Shown here piece after piece: positions 1 to 8,383 of a DNA stretch of 64,000 bases (its first letter is position 1; each line of letters begins with the position of its first letter). A program made the translations under genes and the position numbers. The stretch comes from Thermus brockianus (lineage in GTDB: Bacteria > Deinococcota > Deinococci > Deinococcales > Thermaceae), in contig NZ_CP016312.1 in assembly GCF_001880325.1 (NCBI RefSeq), forward strand, positions 124,001 through 188,000. Direction: 5' to 3'. The notes beneath the pieces are model-generated. The model was given only the letters and a program-made list of their open reading frames with translations, made no database searches and was not told where the DNA came from.

Positions 1-1431
1 CCCCCCGAAGGGGGTGGGCAGGTGGCGCACGTTGTGGCTATTCAGGTAGACCATCCCCGCCTCCAACTCCAGGGCCAGGCGGTGGGCCCGCTCCAGGTCC
101 CGGGTAAAGACATAGGCGGCGAGGCCGTACCTGGTATCGTTGGCCTTCCTGAGGGCGTCCTCCTCGTCCTTGAAAGGGATGGCCAGGAGCACCGGCCCGA
201 AGATCTCCTCCTGGGCGATTTTCATGTGGTTCTCCCCCACGAAGAGGGTGGGCTCCAGGTAGTTGCCCCGGGAGAGGTCCTCCCCCCGGAAGGAGCGGGT
301 GGCCCGCTTCCCCCCCACGAGGAGCCTCGCCCCCTCCTCGAGGCCCGAGCGGATGTACCCCAGGACGCGTTCCAGGTGCTCGGGATGGATGAGGGGCCCC
401 ACCTCCGTCTCGGGGTCCAAGGGGTGGCCCACGCGGATGGCCCTGGCCCTTTCCGCCACCCGGGCCACGAAGTCCTCAAAGATGCCCTCCTCCACCAGGA
501 GGCGGGAGCTTGCCGTGCACCTTTCCCCGTTGAAGGAGTAGATCTGGAAGACCACGGCGTCCAGGGCCCTTTCCAGGTCGGCGTCGGCGAAGACCAAGGC
601 CGGGCTCTTCCCCCCGAGCTCCAGGGAAAGCCGCTTGAGGTGGCGGGCGGCGTTTTGCATCACCACCTTCCCCGTCTCCGTCTCCCCGGTGAGGGTGATG
701 AGGGGCACCAGGGGATGGGCCACCAGGGCCGCCCCCGCCTCCTCCCCAAAGCCCTGGACCAGGTTGAAGACCCCAGGGGGTAGGTCCGCCTCCTGGAAGA
801 TCTCCGCCAACTTGCTGGCGGTGAAGGGGCTCCACTCCGCCGGCTTCAGGACCACGGTATCCCCGAAGGCCAAGGCGGGGGCGATGCGCCAGGTGGAGAG
901 CATCAGGGGGGCGTTCCAGGGGGTGATGATGCCCACGGGGCCCACGGGGACCCGGAGGGCGTAGTAGAGCCAGTCCCGGTCCACGGGGTAGGTGCGGTCC
1001 TCCATGGCGTGCTCGGCGTACTCGGCGTAGAAGGCGAAGTTCTCGGCGGCGCGGGCCACCTGGGCCCGCACGATGCGCAGGACCTGCCCCGCATCCAGGC
1101 ACTCCATCACGGCGAGCTCGTCGGCGTGCTTCTCTATGAGCTCCGCCACCTTGAGGAGGTAGCGCTTCCTCTCCTTGGCCTTGGTCCGGCTCCAGCGGGC
1201 GAAGGCCTCGTGGGCCGCCCGGGCGGCGCGGTCCACCTCCCTTGCCCCGCCCCTCGCCGCATGGCCCAGGACCTCGTTGCTGGCGGGGTCCAGGCTGGGG
1301 AAGGTCTCCCCGCTTTCCGAGGGGAGGAACGCCCCCCCGATGAAGTGGAGGGCGGGCTTCTCCTTAAGGCGTTGCCGCACCGCCTCAATGGTTTCCCAAG
1401 GGATTCCCGCCACGGCGTCGGCGTACCTCAT
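1..1431 (-). CDS. hpaE: 5-carboxymethyl-2-hydroxymuconate semialdehyde dehydrogenase-like (partial)
   Basis: This NAD(P)-dependent aldehyde dehydrogenase is expected to oxidise the ring-cleavage semialdehyde of the homoprotocatechuate pathway in the cytoplasm. 477 residues are visible and the C-terminus runs off the window edge. The sequence shows the Rossmann region (GIITPWNAP), the general-base motif LELGGKSP near residue 270, and catalytic Cys305 in FNGERCTASS. The last visible residues (VRHLPTPFGG) match the usual C-terminal region of the family. The ATG overlaps the stop of the upstream FAH-family gene (ATGA), so the two are probably translationally coupled. The family is certain. The exact substrate is inferred from the FAH and aldolase-like neighbours, because ALDH subfamilies are hard to separate by eye. 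Confidence 0.85.
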   Translation of the reverse strand, partial: MRYADAVAGIPWETIEAVRQRLKEKPALHFIGGAFLPSESGETFPSLDPASNEVLGHAARGGAREVDRAARAAHEAFARWSRTKAKERKRYLLKVAELIEKHADELAVMECLDAGQVLRIVRAQVARAAENFAFYAEYAEHAMEDRTYPVDRDWLYYALRVPVGPVGIITPWNAPLMLSTWRIAPALAFGDTVVLKPAEWSPFTASKLAEIFQEADLPPGVFNLVQGFGEEAGAALVAHPLVPLITLTGETETGKVVMQNAARHLKRLSLELGGKSPALVFADADLERALDAVVFQIYSFNGERCTASSRLLVEEGIFEDFVARVAERARAIRVGHPLDPETEVGPLIHPEHLERVLGYIRSGLEEGARLLVGGKRATRSFRGEDLSRGNYLEPTLFVGENHMKIAQEEIFGPVLLAIPFKDEEDALRKANDTRYGLAAYVFTRDLERAHRLALELEAGMVYLNSHNVRHLPTPFGG

Positions 1432-2168
1432 GCTTCCTCCTCTATGGGGTTTTCCAGGGCCCCCAGGCCCTCAATCTCCAGGCGCATCACGTCCCCCGGG
1501 TGGACCTGGCTGATCCCCTTGGGGGTGCCGGTGAGGAGGACATCGTAGGGTTCCAGGGTCATGAACTCGGAGATGAAGGCCAAAAGCTCGGCCACGGGGT
1601 AGAGCATCCTCGAGGTGTGCCCCTCCTGCCGGAGTTCCCCGTTCACGTAGGCCCGGAGCCAGAGGTTCTGGGGGTCCTCCACCTCCCCCACCACCAGGAA
1701 GGGCCCGAGGGGCAAAAAGGTGTCCCGCCCCTTGGCCCGGATGGGGGGGCGGAAGGTGTTCGTCACGTAGTCCCGGGCCACCAGGTCGTTGGCGATGGTG
1801 TAGCCGAGGACGTAGCCCAGGGCGTCCTTGGCCTTCACCCGCTTCATGGGCCTCCCCACCACCACGGCGAGCTCCACCTCGTAGTGGACGAACCGCGCCC
1901 CCTTGGGGTAGAGCACCACCCCCTTGTGGGGGAGGAGGCTCGTGTTGGGCTTCCAGAAAAGGGCGGGCTCCTCGGGGCGGGCGAGGCCCAGCTCCTCGGC
2001 GTGGTCGGCGTAGTTCAGGGCCACCCCCAGAACCTTCCCCGGGGTGAAGGGGAGGAGCCAGGTGACCCCCTCGGGGTCGTGGGCCTCCCCCGCCTCGTCC
2101 AGGAGGAGGCCGTCCCGAAAGACCCCCTGGTGCACCCTCCCCTTGGCGAGGAAGCGGGCGAGCTTCAT
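1428..2168 (-). CDS. Fumarylacetoacetate hydrolase-family protein (HpaG-like isomerase/decarboxylase)
   Basis: The 246-residue protein has the FAH fold. It probably acts as a 2-hydroxyhepta-2,4-diene-1,7-dioate isomerase or 5-oxopent-3-ene-tricarboxylate decarboxylase, downstream of HpaE. The metal-binding pattern is visible as VHYEVELAVVVG (two Glu) followed by GYTIANDLVARD (Asp). The C-terminal LLTGTPKGISQVHPGD is typical. The reading frame stays open upstream, but the ATG at 2168 overlaps the stop of the upstream lyase gene (ATGA) and begins the usual MKLARF N-terminus, so it was chosen. Pathway assignment rests on the neighbours. Confidence 0.85.
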   Translation of the reverse strand: MKLARFLAKGRVHQGVFRDGLLLDEAGEAHDPEGVTWLLPFTPGKVLGVALNYADHAEELGLARPEEPALFWKPNTSLLPHKGVVLYPKGARFVHYEVELAVVVGRPMKRVKAKDALGYVLGYTIANDLVARDYVTNTFRPPIRAKGRDTFLPLGPFLVVGEVEDPQNLWLRAYVNGELRQEGHTSRMLYPVAELLAFISEFMTLEPYDVLLTGTPKGISQVHPGDVMRLEIEGLGALENPIEEEA

Positions 2169-3058
2169 GCCGCCTCCACGGGGACGAGGCCGTAGCGCTC
2201 CGCCATCCGGCGAAGCCGCGCCTCTATCTCGGGGGTGGTGGGGCCCAAGGGGGGCCGCCACTCCTTCTCCAAAAGCCCCATCCAGGCCAGCACGGTCTTG
2301 AGGGGGATGGGGTTCGTGTCCCAGAAGATGGCCTCGTTGGCCTCGAGGAGATAGTAGTGCAGCTCCCGTGCCCCCTCGTAGTCCCCCGCCAGGGCCTTCT
2401 CGCAGAGGAGGGCCACCTCCTTGGGGAGCCAGTTGGCGGTGGCGGCGATGGTGCCCACCGCCCCCAGGCTCATCATGGGCAGGGTGAGGCTTTCCAGGCC
2501 GCAGAAGACGAGGAAGTCCCGCCCCGCCTCGGCGAAGAGCTGGGAGAGATACTCCAGGTCCTTGGAGGAGTGCTTGAGGCCCACGATGTTGGGGAAGTCC
2601 CGCCGGAGGCGGGCCACGGTCTTCGGGGCGATCTCCACCCCCGCCCGCCCGGGGATGTTGTAGATGAGGAGGGGGAAGTCGGGCACCGCCTTGGCCACCT
2701 CGGCGAAGTAGCGGTAAAGCCCCTCCTGGTTAGGCTTCACGTAGTAGGGGACGATGACCATGGCCCCTTGCGCCCCCGCTTCCTGGGCGAAGCGGGTGAG
2801 CTCCAGGGTCTCCTCCAGGCGCAGGGCCCCGGTTCCGGGGATGACGGGCACCCTCCCCGCCACCTGGTCCAGGACCACCTCTATGGCCCGTTTTCGCTCC
2901 TCGAGGGTCTGGGTGCCGGGCTCTCCCGTGGTCCCCCCCACGCTCACCCCGTGGGACCCTCCCTGCACCACCCGCTCCACCAGGCGGCGCAGGGCCTCCT
3001 CGTCCAGCTTGCCCCTGCGAAAGGGTGTGGGTAAGGGCGGTATGGAACCCTGGAACAT
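2165..3058 (-). CDS. DapA/NAL-family class I lyase in the aromatic-degradation operon
   Basis: This 297-residue (beta/alpha)8 lyase belongs to the dihydrodipicolinate synthase / N-acetylneuraminate lyase family. GGTTGE holds the paired Thr, LLIYNIPGR the catalytic Tyr and GLKHSS the Schiff-base Lys. Classical DapA would serve lysine synthesis, but this gene is the first of an operon with FAH-family and hpaE genes. I infer that it may do the aldolase step, releasing pyruvate, in place of an HpaI-type enzyme. The ATG at 3058 has an AAAGGAG ribosome site about 6 nt upstream; the longer open frame upstream lacks one. The substrate is unproven. Confidence 0.75.
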   Translation of the reverse strand: MFQGSIPPLPTPFRRGKLDEEALRRLVERVVQGGSHGVSVGGTTGEPGTQTLEERKRAIEVVLDQVAGRVPVIPGTGALRLEETLELTRFAQEAGAQGAMVIVPYYVKPNQEGLYRYFAEVAKAVPDFPLLIYNIPGRAGVEIAPKTVARLRRDFPNIVGLKHSSKDLEYLSQLFAEAGRDFLVFCGLESLTLPMMSLGAVGTIAATANWLPKEVALLCEKALAGDYEGARELHYYLLEANEAIFWDTNPIPLKTVLAWMGLLEKEWRPPLGPTTPEIEARLRRMAERYGLVPVEAA

Positions 3059-3118
3059 GGGCTTCTCCTTTCGCCCCCCAGGATGCCCGGGGGAAGGGCG
3101 CTTGGGCAATCGTGCGGA

Positions 3119-3146
3119 TAAACAACCTTTCCCAAATCTTTGTTTA
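3119..3146. promoter_or_regulatory. Inverted repeat in the divergent lyase / pucR-type promoter region
   Basis: TAAACAA (3119-3125) and TTGTTTA (3140-3146) are perfect inverted repeats with a 14-nt spacer, about two helical turns centre to centre. They sit between the divergent aromatic operon and the PucR-type regulator gene. A TACACT box at about 3152 could be the -10 of the regulator. I infer an operator for the adjacent regulator; binding is not shown. Confidence 0.5.
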
Positions 3147-3194
3147 GATATACACTCCTACCCTGCTTGCCCCGGATGGGGAGAGATGGTATTG

Positions 3195-4580
3195 GTGAAC
3201 TACACAATGTCAGAAGCCCTATTTGGTCAAGACCCCATCTCCTTCACCGCCCTGGTGGAGGACCTGGGCCTCACCCTCCAGGTCCCCACCTCCCGGCCCG
3301 CCCTCTTCCTCCTCCCCGAACCCCGCCCGCTCCTTCCCCTGGAGGGGGCCCTCCTCCTCTTCCGCCCCGAGGGGAACCTCTTCCGTTACCGGGCGGCCAC
3401 GGGCTTCCTCCTCCCCGAGCCCGACGCCGAGGTGGAGGCCTTTGCCCGGAGGGAGGGCTTAGGCCTCGCCCTCTACCCCCCTTGGCTCAAGCGGGAGGAG
3501 GTGGAAAAGGCCCTCGCCCTCCGCCTCTTTGCCCTGGGGCCGGGCCTGGCCTTGGCGAGCCTCGTGGACCTCCTCCTGAAGCTTCCGGACCGCCCCTTCC
3601 TGGGGGTCTTGCACCAGGCCACGGGCCTGCCCCTGGCCCGGGTGGCCCCCTGGGGGGAGGTCCTGGGCTTCGCCGGGCCCGTGCCCCCTAGGCATCCCGA
3701 GGCCCCAGGGGAGGGGCGGGGCTGGCTTGCCCTCGAGGCCGGGGAGGGGGTGCTCGTGGCCTACGGGGAGGAGGGGGCCCTGAGGCGGGCCAGGGGGCTT
3801 CTGGAGGTGGCGGCCCGGCTCCTCAAGGTGCGGGCCTTGGAGCGGAGCCTGGAGAGGATGCGGGAAGAGTCCTTGGGGGCGGCGCTTCTAGAGGGCCTCA
3901 TCCTAGGGGAGGCGGAGGCGGAGAGGCTTTTCGCCTTCGGCTTCGCCGAGGGGGTGGAGTGGGTCCTGGCCCTGGCCGAGCCCCCCGAGGTCCCGGGCCG
4001 CCACCGCCTGGCGGAGGAAAGGCGGCGGGAGGCCACCCTGGAACTGAGGCGTCAGGCGGGGGCCTACCTGGACCGGCTTGGGGTCCCCTACCTCCTCGCC
4101 ACCCGGGGGAACCGGGTGGCGGCCATGTGGCAGGTGCATAGCCCCAAGAAGGAGGCGGAAGGCCTCCTCAAGGCCCTCATCCCGGGAAGCCGCCTGGGCT
4201 ACTCCGCCGTCCACGCCGACCGGGCGGTGCAGGAGGCCTACCGCGAGGCCCTCATCGCCCTCAAGGCGGCGCGGGCGGGGGAGGCCCTCTCCTTCACGGG
4301 CCTGGACCCCGTGGCCTTTGTCCTCCTGCAACAGTCCCCGGAGGACCTAAAGGCCCTGGTGGAGCGTTACCTTCCCCTTCCCCCCAAGCTCCTTAAGACC
4401 CTCGAGGCCTACATGGCCTCGGGCGGCGTGGAGGAGGCGGCGAACAGGCTCCACGTCCACCCCAACACCCTGCGCTACCGCCTAAGGCGCATTGAGGCGG
4501 TGGTGGGCCCCTTGGGCCAGCCGGAAACCCTGGCCCGGGTCCACCTGGCCCTCCGGGCCCGCGACCTCCTTTTGGGCTAA
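3195..4580 (+). CDS. PucR-family transcriptional regulator
   Basis: The protein is cytoplasmic and probably controls the divergent aromatic-degradation operon. The C-terminal ~60 residues contain the PucR-type helix-turn-helix (SGGVEEAANRLHVHPNTLRYRLRRIE), and the middle region resembles the GGDEF-like segment of this family. The N-terminal ~250 residues are a sensory region without a motif I recognise. Three in-frame starts are close together: ATG 3186, GTG 3195 and ATG 3207. I chose GTG 3195 because GGGGAGA lies about 10 nt upstream, but the ATG at 3207 (MSEALF) is equally possible. Its stop codon overlaps the -10 box of the next gene. Confidence 0.85.
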   Translation: MNYTMSEALFGQDPISFTALVEDLGLTLQVPTSRPALFLLPEPRPLLPLEGALLLFRPEGNLFRYRAATGFLLPEPDAEVEAFARREGLGLALYPPWLKREEVEKALALRLFALGPGLALASLVDLLLKLPDRPFLGVLHQATGLPLARVAPWGEVLGFAGPVPPRHPEAPGEGRGWLALEAGEGVLVAYGEEGALRRARGLLEVAARLLKVRALERSLERMREESLGAALLEGLILGEAEAERLFAFGFAEGVEWVLALAEPPEVPGRHRLAEERRREATLELRRQAGAYLDRLGVPYLLATRGNRVAAMWQVHSPKKEAEGLLKALIPGSRLGYSAVHADRAVQEAYREALIALKAARAGEALSFTGLDPVAFVLLQQSPEDLKALVERYLPLPPKLLKTLEAYMASGGVEEAANRLHVHPNTLRYRLRRIEAVVGPLGQPETLARVHLALRARDLLLG

Positions 4581-4583
4581 GAT
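4578..4583 (+). promoter_or_regulatory. -10 box for leaderless start of 4590 gene
   Basis: TAAGAT lies exactly 6 nt before the ATG and overlaps the stop codon of the upstream regulator gene. No convincing -35 box is visible. Confidence 0.4.
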
Positions 4584-4589
4584 GCCCTT

Positions 4590-5015
4590 ATGGGAAAGCT
4601 TAAGGTTTTGCTCCTCTTCCTGGCGTTGGGGGTAGGCTTGGCCCAAACCCTGGTGGAGGTGACGGCGGTGGCCGCCCTAAGCGCGGGCCTGGACCCCGCC
4701 GTGCGGCTCCCCGCAGGCTCCTACAAGGCCCGAAGCCCCGAACCCCTCCTCGCCCGCTTTCCCGAGGCCAAAGGGTATGCCCTCGAGGCCTTCGCCGCCA
4801 AGGGCGTCGCCGCCAGGCTCCACGCCGCCTTCGTCCAGCAGGTCCTCACCGCCTTCGCCGCCGCCGGGTACCTCCTGGAGAGCCAGGAGGAACGGGTGGT
4901 GGACGGGGAGGTGCGTACCAAGTACGTGCTCAAGGACAGCCTAGGCCGGCCGGCCCTCCTTTTGGTGGTGCGGAAGGGGGATGAACTGGTGTATGGGTTT
5001 GGGAAGCGTAAGTGA
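4590..5015 (+). CDS. Small secreted protein of unknown function
   Basis: The 141-residue protein starts with a clear Sec signal peptide (charged start, LLLFLALGVGLAQ, likely cleavage after the AQ). The mature part is a single domain of about 120 residues rich in Ala, Leu and Lys, ending in a predicted beta-rich segment. I do not recognise the family. It has no Shine-Dalgarno; TAAGAT (4578-4583) lies 6 nt before the ATG, which suggests a leaderless mRNA of its own although it starts 9 nt after the pucR-type gene. A 14-bp palindrome overlaps its stop codon. Confidence 0.65.
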   Translation: MGKLKVLLLFLALGVGLAQTLVEVTAVAALSAGLDPAVRLPAGSYKARSPEPLLARFPEAKGYALEAFAAKGVAARLHAAFVQQVLTAFAAAGYLLESQEERVVDGEVRTKYVLKDSLGRPALLLVVRKGDELVYGFGKRK

Positions 5016-5064
5016 ACATGTTCACGATGAAACCCGCTTGTGCTAAAACTCTCCCCTAATCGCC
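5011..5064. repeat. Dyad element A at the 3' end of the exporter operon
   Basis: The element begins with the perfect 14-bp palindrome GTGAACATGTTCAC (5012-5025) and continues with TTCACGAT and ACCCGCT. A similar element in the same orientation occurs at 10062-10115. It lies between two convergent genes, so it could act as a terminator or as a protein-binding site. Confidence 0.5.
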
Positions 5065-5798
5065 AAGCCCCACGCCCACATTCCCGCTACCCGGCCCACC
5101 CTCACCCAAAACCTCTCCCCCTCCAAGGCCAGCGAAGCCCCCCATCCCGCCCCATATCCCAAGGTGCCCGCAAGCCTCAGGCCCTCCAGGGGCCAGACCA
5201 CCCCCAAGGCCCCGCCCCAGGGGTAGGTGCCCTCGAGGGTCACCATCCCCTCTCCCAGAGCCAGGCTCGCCCCCACGAGCGCCGAGGGACTCGTCCCCCG
5301 GAACCGGCCCTCCCCGTAGGCCACCACCTCGCCCAGCCGCACGCTCCCCGCCATGCCCCCGCCCTCCTTCTCCCACCAAACCCGCACCTCGGGCCACGCC
5401 GCCTCCACAAAACCTCCCCGCTCCCAGGCGTAGCCCAGGCGCAGGCGCAAGGGGCCGTACCAGGTGAGCGCCCCGCCCCATACCCCCTCCTCGCCCCCCG
5501 CAGGGCCCAGGGTGTTCCAGGTGTAGGGAAGAAGCCGCCCCTCCCCCAGCGTCAAGGGAAAACGCCCCAGCAGGAGCCCCCACTCCCCCTCCCCCACCGC
5601 CAAGTAAAGCCTTTCCAGGGAAACCCCACCCTCTCCCTCCCGCAGGTAGGGAGCGAGGGCGTAGGAAACCCGAGGGCCCTCCCCGACTTCCCCCGAAAGG
5701 CGCAGGAAAAGGGTGGGCGCAGGCCCCAGGCCATGCACCCCCACCTCCCACCCTTGGCCCAGGGCGGAAAGGAGCAAAAAGGGCCAAAGCCAACGCAC
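5043..5798 (-). CDS. Probable outer-membrane beta-barrel protein, last gene of the exporter operon
   Basis: The 251-residue protein has a short signal peptide (MRWLWPFLLLSALGQG) and then alternating polar/hydrophobic strands rich in Gly, Trp, Tyr and Arg (for example LRLRLGYAWERGG). It ends in an aromatic residue (IRGEF), as outer-membrane barrels do. The GTG start directly follows the TAG stop of the ATPase gene, so it is the fifth and last gene downstream of the MarR-like regulator gene. I infer it is the outer-membrane partner or a substrate of that ABC system. No known family was recognised. Two other frames are open across the same DNA but are shadows. Confidence 0.6.
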   Translation of the reverse strand: MRWLWPFLLLSALGQGWEVGVHGLGPAPTLFLRLSGEVGEGPRVSYALAPYLREGEGGVSLERLYLAVGEGEWGLLLGRFPLTLGEGRLLPYTWNTLGPAGGEEGVWGGALTWYGPLRLRLGYAWERGGFVEAAWPEVRVWWEKEGGGMAGSVRLGEVVAYGEGRFRGTSPSALVGASLALGEGMVTLEGTYPWGGALGVVWPLEGLRLAGTLGYGAGWGASLALEGERFWVRVGRVAGMWAWGLAIRGEF

Positions 5799-6482
5799 CT
5801 AGCGCACCTCCTCCCCCACGATGCGCCCGTCCTCCAGGCGCACCACCCGGCGCACGTGCTCTAGCAGCCTGGGGTCGTGGGTGGAAAAGAGAAAGGTGAC
5901 CCCCTGGACCTCGTTCAGGGCCTTCATCCGCTCAATGAGGGCGAGGCCCGTCCGGGAGTCCAGGTTGGCGGTGGGCTCGTCCGCCAAGACGATGACGGGC
6001 TCGGCCGCCAAGGCCCGCGCCACCGCCACCCGTTGCTGCTCCCCGCCGGAAAGCTGCCGGGGGAAGCGGTGGGCCTTGTCCTTTAGGCCGAGGGCCGCCA
6101 GGGCTTCCAAAGCCCTCTTCTCCCGCTCGCCCTTGGGGACTCCACGGAGCTCCAAGACAAAGGCGGCGTTCTCCAAGGCGGTGAGGACGGGCAGCAAGTT
6201 GTAGGCTTGAAAGACGAGGCCGATGCGTTCCAGGCGGAAACGGGCCCGGGCGGAGCGGCCCAAGCGGTCCAGGCGCACCCCGCCCACATAGACCTCCCCT
6301 TCCGTGGGCAGGTCCAGGCCCGCCAGGATGTGGAGGAGGGTGCTCTTGCCGCTCCCCGAGGGCCCCACCAAGGCGGTGAACTCCCCCTTTTCCACCGCCA
6401 GGCTCACCCCCCGCAGGGCCTCGGTTTCCACCCCATCCCCCCGGTACACCTTCCGCACTCCCTTGGCTTCCACGATGGCCAT
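5799..6482 (-). CDS. ABC transporter ATP-binding protein (LolD/MacB type)
   Basis: This cytoplasmic ATPase of 227 residues powers the two FtsX-type permeases in the same operon. Walker [10 protein letters not shown] is near residue 40, the Q-loop is in [18 protein letters not shown], the signature is [15 protein letters not shown], and Walker B is [13 protein letters not shown]. The FQ.YNLLP and TALEN features are typical of the LolD/MacB/FtsE class, which extrudes lipoproteins, peptides or drugs or controls envelope enzymes. The cargo is not evident. It starts 9 nt after the permease gene. Confidence 0.9.
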   Translation of the reverse strand: MAIVEAKGVRKVYRGDGVETEALRGVSLAVEKGEFTALVGPSGSGKSTLLHILAGLDLPTEGEVYVGGVRLDRLGRSARARFRLERIGLVFQAYNLLPVLTALENAAFVLELRGVPKGEREKRALEALAALGLKDKAHRFPRQLSGGEQQRVAVARALAAEPVIVLADEPTANLDSRTGLALIERMKALNEVQGVTFLFSTHDPRLLEHVRRVVRLEDGRIVGEEVR

Positions 6483-6491
6483 ACCACCCTC

Positions 6492-7688
6492 CTACGGCAC
6501 GTAGCGCATGGCGTCCACGGGCTCCAGCCTCGAGGCCAGCCACCCCGGCCACAAGGCGGCCAAAAGCGCCACCCCCACGGCGTAGCCCAGGGTGAGGAGG
6601 ACCTCCTTCACCCCAAGCCGCCCGTAGAGGACCTCCGGCAGGCCGAACTCCCTATACTGCTCCAAGATCCAGGCGGGTAGCGGCAAGCGGAAGCCATCGG
6701 CAAGCTCCAGGTGGAGAAGTAGCCCCGCCGCCGTCCCCACCAGGGCCGCCACCCCCACGAGGAGGAAGCTTTCCCAAAAGACCAAGGCCATGAGCCGCCT
6801 CCCCGTGAGCCCCAGGGCTGCAAGGAGCCCAAACTCCCTTACCCGCTCCACCAGGGAAAGGTAGAGGGCGTTGAGGAGGATAAGCCCCCCTAGGGCGAAG
6901 AAAATCCCCACATAGACGCCCATCACCGTGTCGTAAAGGGGCAGGAGGGCGGCATAAAGGGGGTTGGCCTCGAGCCAGGTTTCCACCTGAAGCCCGGGAA
7001 GCCCGGACGCCAGGCACGCCTTCAGGTCTTCCAGGGGCTTCAGGTCGTAAAGGCCCACCCCCGGAAGCCGGATCTCCAGCCGGCTCACCCGCCCCGGGGC
7101 CAAAAGGGCTTGGGCGTCCTCCAAGAGGACCATGAGGGTGCGGGCCTCCAGGTGCGTTTCCGGCAGGTCCAGTAGCCCCACCACCCGGAAGGCGTACACC
7201 CCAAGCCCCAGGCCCCCGGGAGCGTAGGCCACCACCTCGCCCCCCACACCCACCTTCAAGGCCCGGGCCAAGGCCTCGCCCACAAGGGCCTCCCCCGAGG
7301 CCTCGGGAAGGCGGCCTTCCTTTAGGAGGTTTTTCTGCCTTGCAAAACCTTCCCGGGTAAGCCCCGTGAGGACCACCGCCCGGCTCCTTTCCCCGGCGAG
7401 GAGAAGCCCACCCCCTTCCAAAACCCCCTCCGCCTTGGCCCCTTCCGGCAGGGAAAGGGCGGGGGGCACGAAGGTGAGGCTTTCCAGGTCCTCCTTCGCC
7501 TGGTAGCCCTCTACCCGCACCACCAGGTGCCCCGTGCGGTCCAGGGTGGCCTGGAAGAAGGCGTCAAAGGCTCCCGCGTACACCGAGAGGAAGACCAAGG
7601 AGAGGAAGACCACGAGGGCCACCACCCCGCCCGTGACGAGGTTCCGCCCCGGGGTTCTTAGGAGGTTGCGCCAGGCGAGGCGCAGCAC
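6492..7688 (-). CDS. FtsX/MacB-type ABC permease
   Basis: The 398-residue membrane protein has an N-terminal transmembrane helix (residues ~18-40, after [16 protein letters not shown]), a large extracytoplasmic domain (residues ~45-265), and three C-terminal helices. This is the FtsX/LolC/LolE/MacB topology. It pairs with the homologous permease at 8384-9562. GTG starts it directly next to the stop of the LolA-like gene. The two permeases share the N-terminal LRLAWRN(L/V) motif, so they probably arose by duplication and act as a heterodimer. Confidence 0.85.
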   Translation of the reverse strand: MLRLAWRNLLRTPGRNLVTGGVVALVVFLSLVFLSVYAGAFDAFFQATLDRTGHLVVRVEGYQAKEDLESLTFVPPALSLPEGAKAEGVLEGGGLLLAGERSRAVVLTGLTREGFARQKNLLKEGRLPEASGEALVGEALARALKVGVGGEVVAYAPGGLGLGVYAFRVVGLLDLPETHLEARTLMVLLEDAQALLAPGRVSRLEIRLPGVGLYDLKPLEDLKACLASGLPGLQVETWLEANPLYAALLPLYDTVMGVYVGIFFALGGLILLNALYLSLVERVREFGLLAALGLTGRRLMALVFWESFLLVGVAALVGTAAGLLLHLELADGFRLPLPAWILEQYREFGLPEVLYGRLGVKEVLLTLGYAVGVALLAALWPGWLASRLEPVDAMRYVP

Positions 7689-8381
7689 CTAGCACCCCCT
7701 TTCCAGGTAAAGCGGGTTAAAGCACCGCTCCGGCACCGGCCCCACCTTCACCTCCCCGATCTCCATCCGCGTGCGGTACCCCTCCTTGAGAAGGTCCCGC
7801 ACCTCCATGGCCTTGGGCAAAAAGGCCCCATCCAGGCGCTGGTAACCCATGAGGACGAGCTCCCGAACCGCCTGGCCCCGTTGGTCGTAGTAGCGCACCC
7901 GCTCTATCAGGCCCTGGTTCAAGTGGACCTCCACCCGCCCGTAAGGGGTGGCCGCCTGCGGTTTAGGGGTGAGGACCAAGACCCCATCCGCTTCCGAGAC
8001 CGCAAAGAGATCCTCCAGGTCCCGGCCCATGAGGTCTTGGTAGGTGAGGTCGGAACCCAGGAAGCGCTCCGTGCGGCCCGTGGAAGGCAGGCGCAGGGTC
8101 CGCCCCAAGCGGGGGTCAAAGAGGTAGAGGTCCTGCCCCAAGGAGAGGTAGGCCTGCCCCGCCTCGGCCTTGGGTTCTAAAACCCGGATGTGGGCCCGCT
8201 CCCCATCCGTGTACACCCGAAGCCGGTAGGTCTTGGTGCTCCCGGGGCGCTCCACCTGGACCAGGTAGACCCCCTGGTGGGCGGGACCCCGCAGGAGGTC
8301 CAAAGCCGCCTTGAGCTTGGCCAAAGGGCTTTGCGCCAGGGCCAAAACCAGGAAGACCGCCAGGGCTAGGACACGTTTCAT
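7689..8381 (-). CDS. LolA-like outer-membrane lipoprotein-sorting family protein
   Basis: The 230-residue protein has a signal peptide (MKRVLALAVFLVLALAQ) and a beta-rich domain with the features of the LolA/LolB-like family: LYLFDPRLGRTLRLPSTGR, a LTYQDLMGRDLEDL segment, and a C-terminal YRTRMEIGEVKVG strand. It probably acts between inner and outer membranes and carries a hydrophobic ligand or assists the adjacent ABC exporter. It lies between the two permease genes. Two C-terminal Cys (RCFNPLYLERGC) could form a disulfide. Confidence 0.75.
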   Translation of the reverse strand: MKRVLALAVFLVLALAQSPLAKLKAALDLLRGPAHQGVYLVQVERPGSTKTYRLRVYTDGERAHIRVLEPKAEAGQAYLSLGQDLYLFDPRLGRTLRLPSTGRTERFLGSDLTYQDLMGRDLEDLFAVSEADGVLVLTPKPQAATPYGRVEVHLNQGLIERVRYYDQRGQAVRELVLMGYQRLDGAFLPKAMEVRDLLKEGYRTRMEIGEVKVGPVPERCFNPLYLERGC

Positions 8382-8383
8382 CC

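Noticed and set aside
5056-5793. Second minus-strand frame of 245 codons over the beta-barrel gene
   Set aside because: It is Gly/Arg-rich without strand pattern or signal peptide. The 5043-5798 frame has both and connects directly to the ATPase gene.
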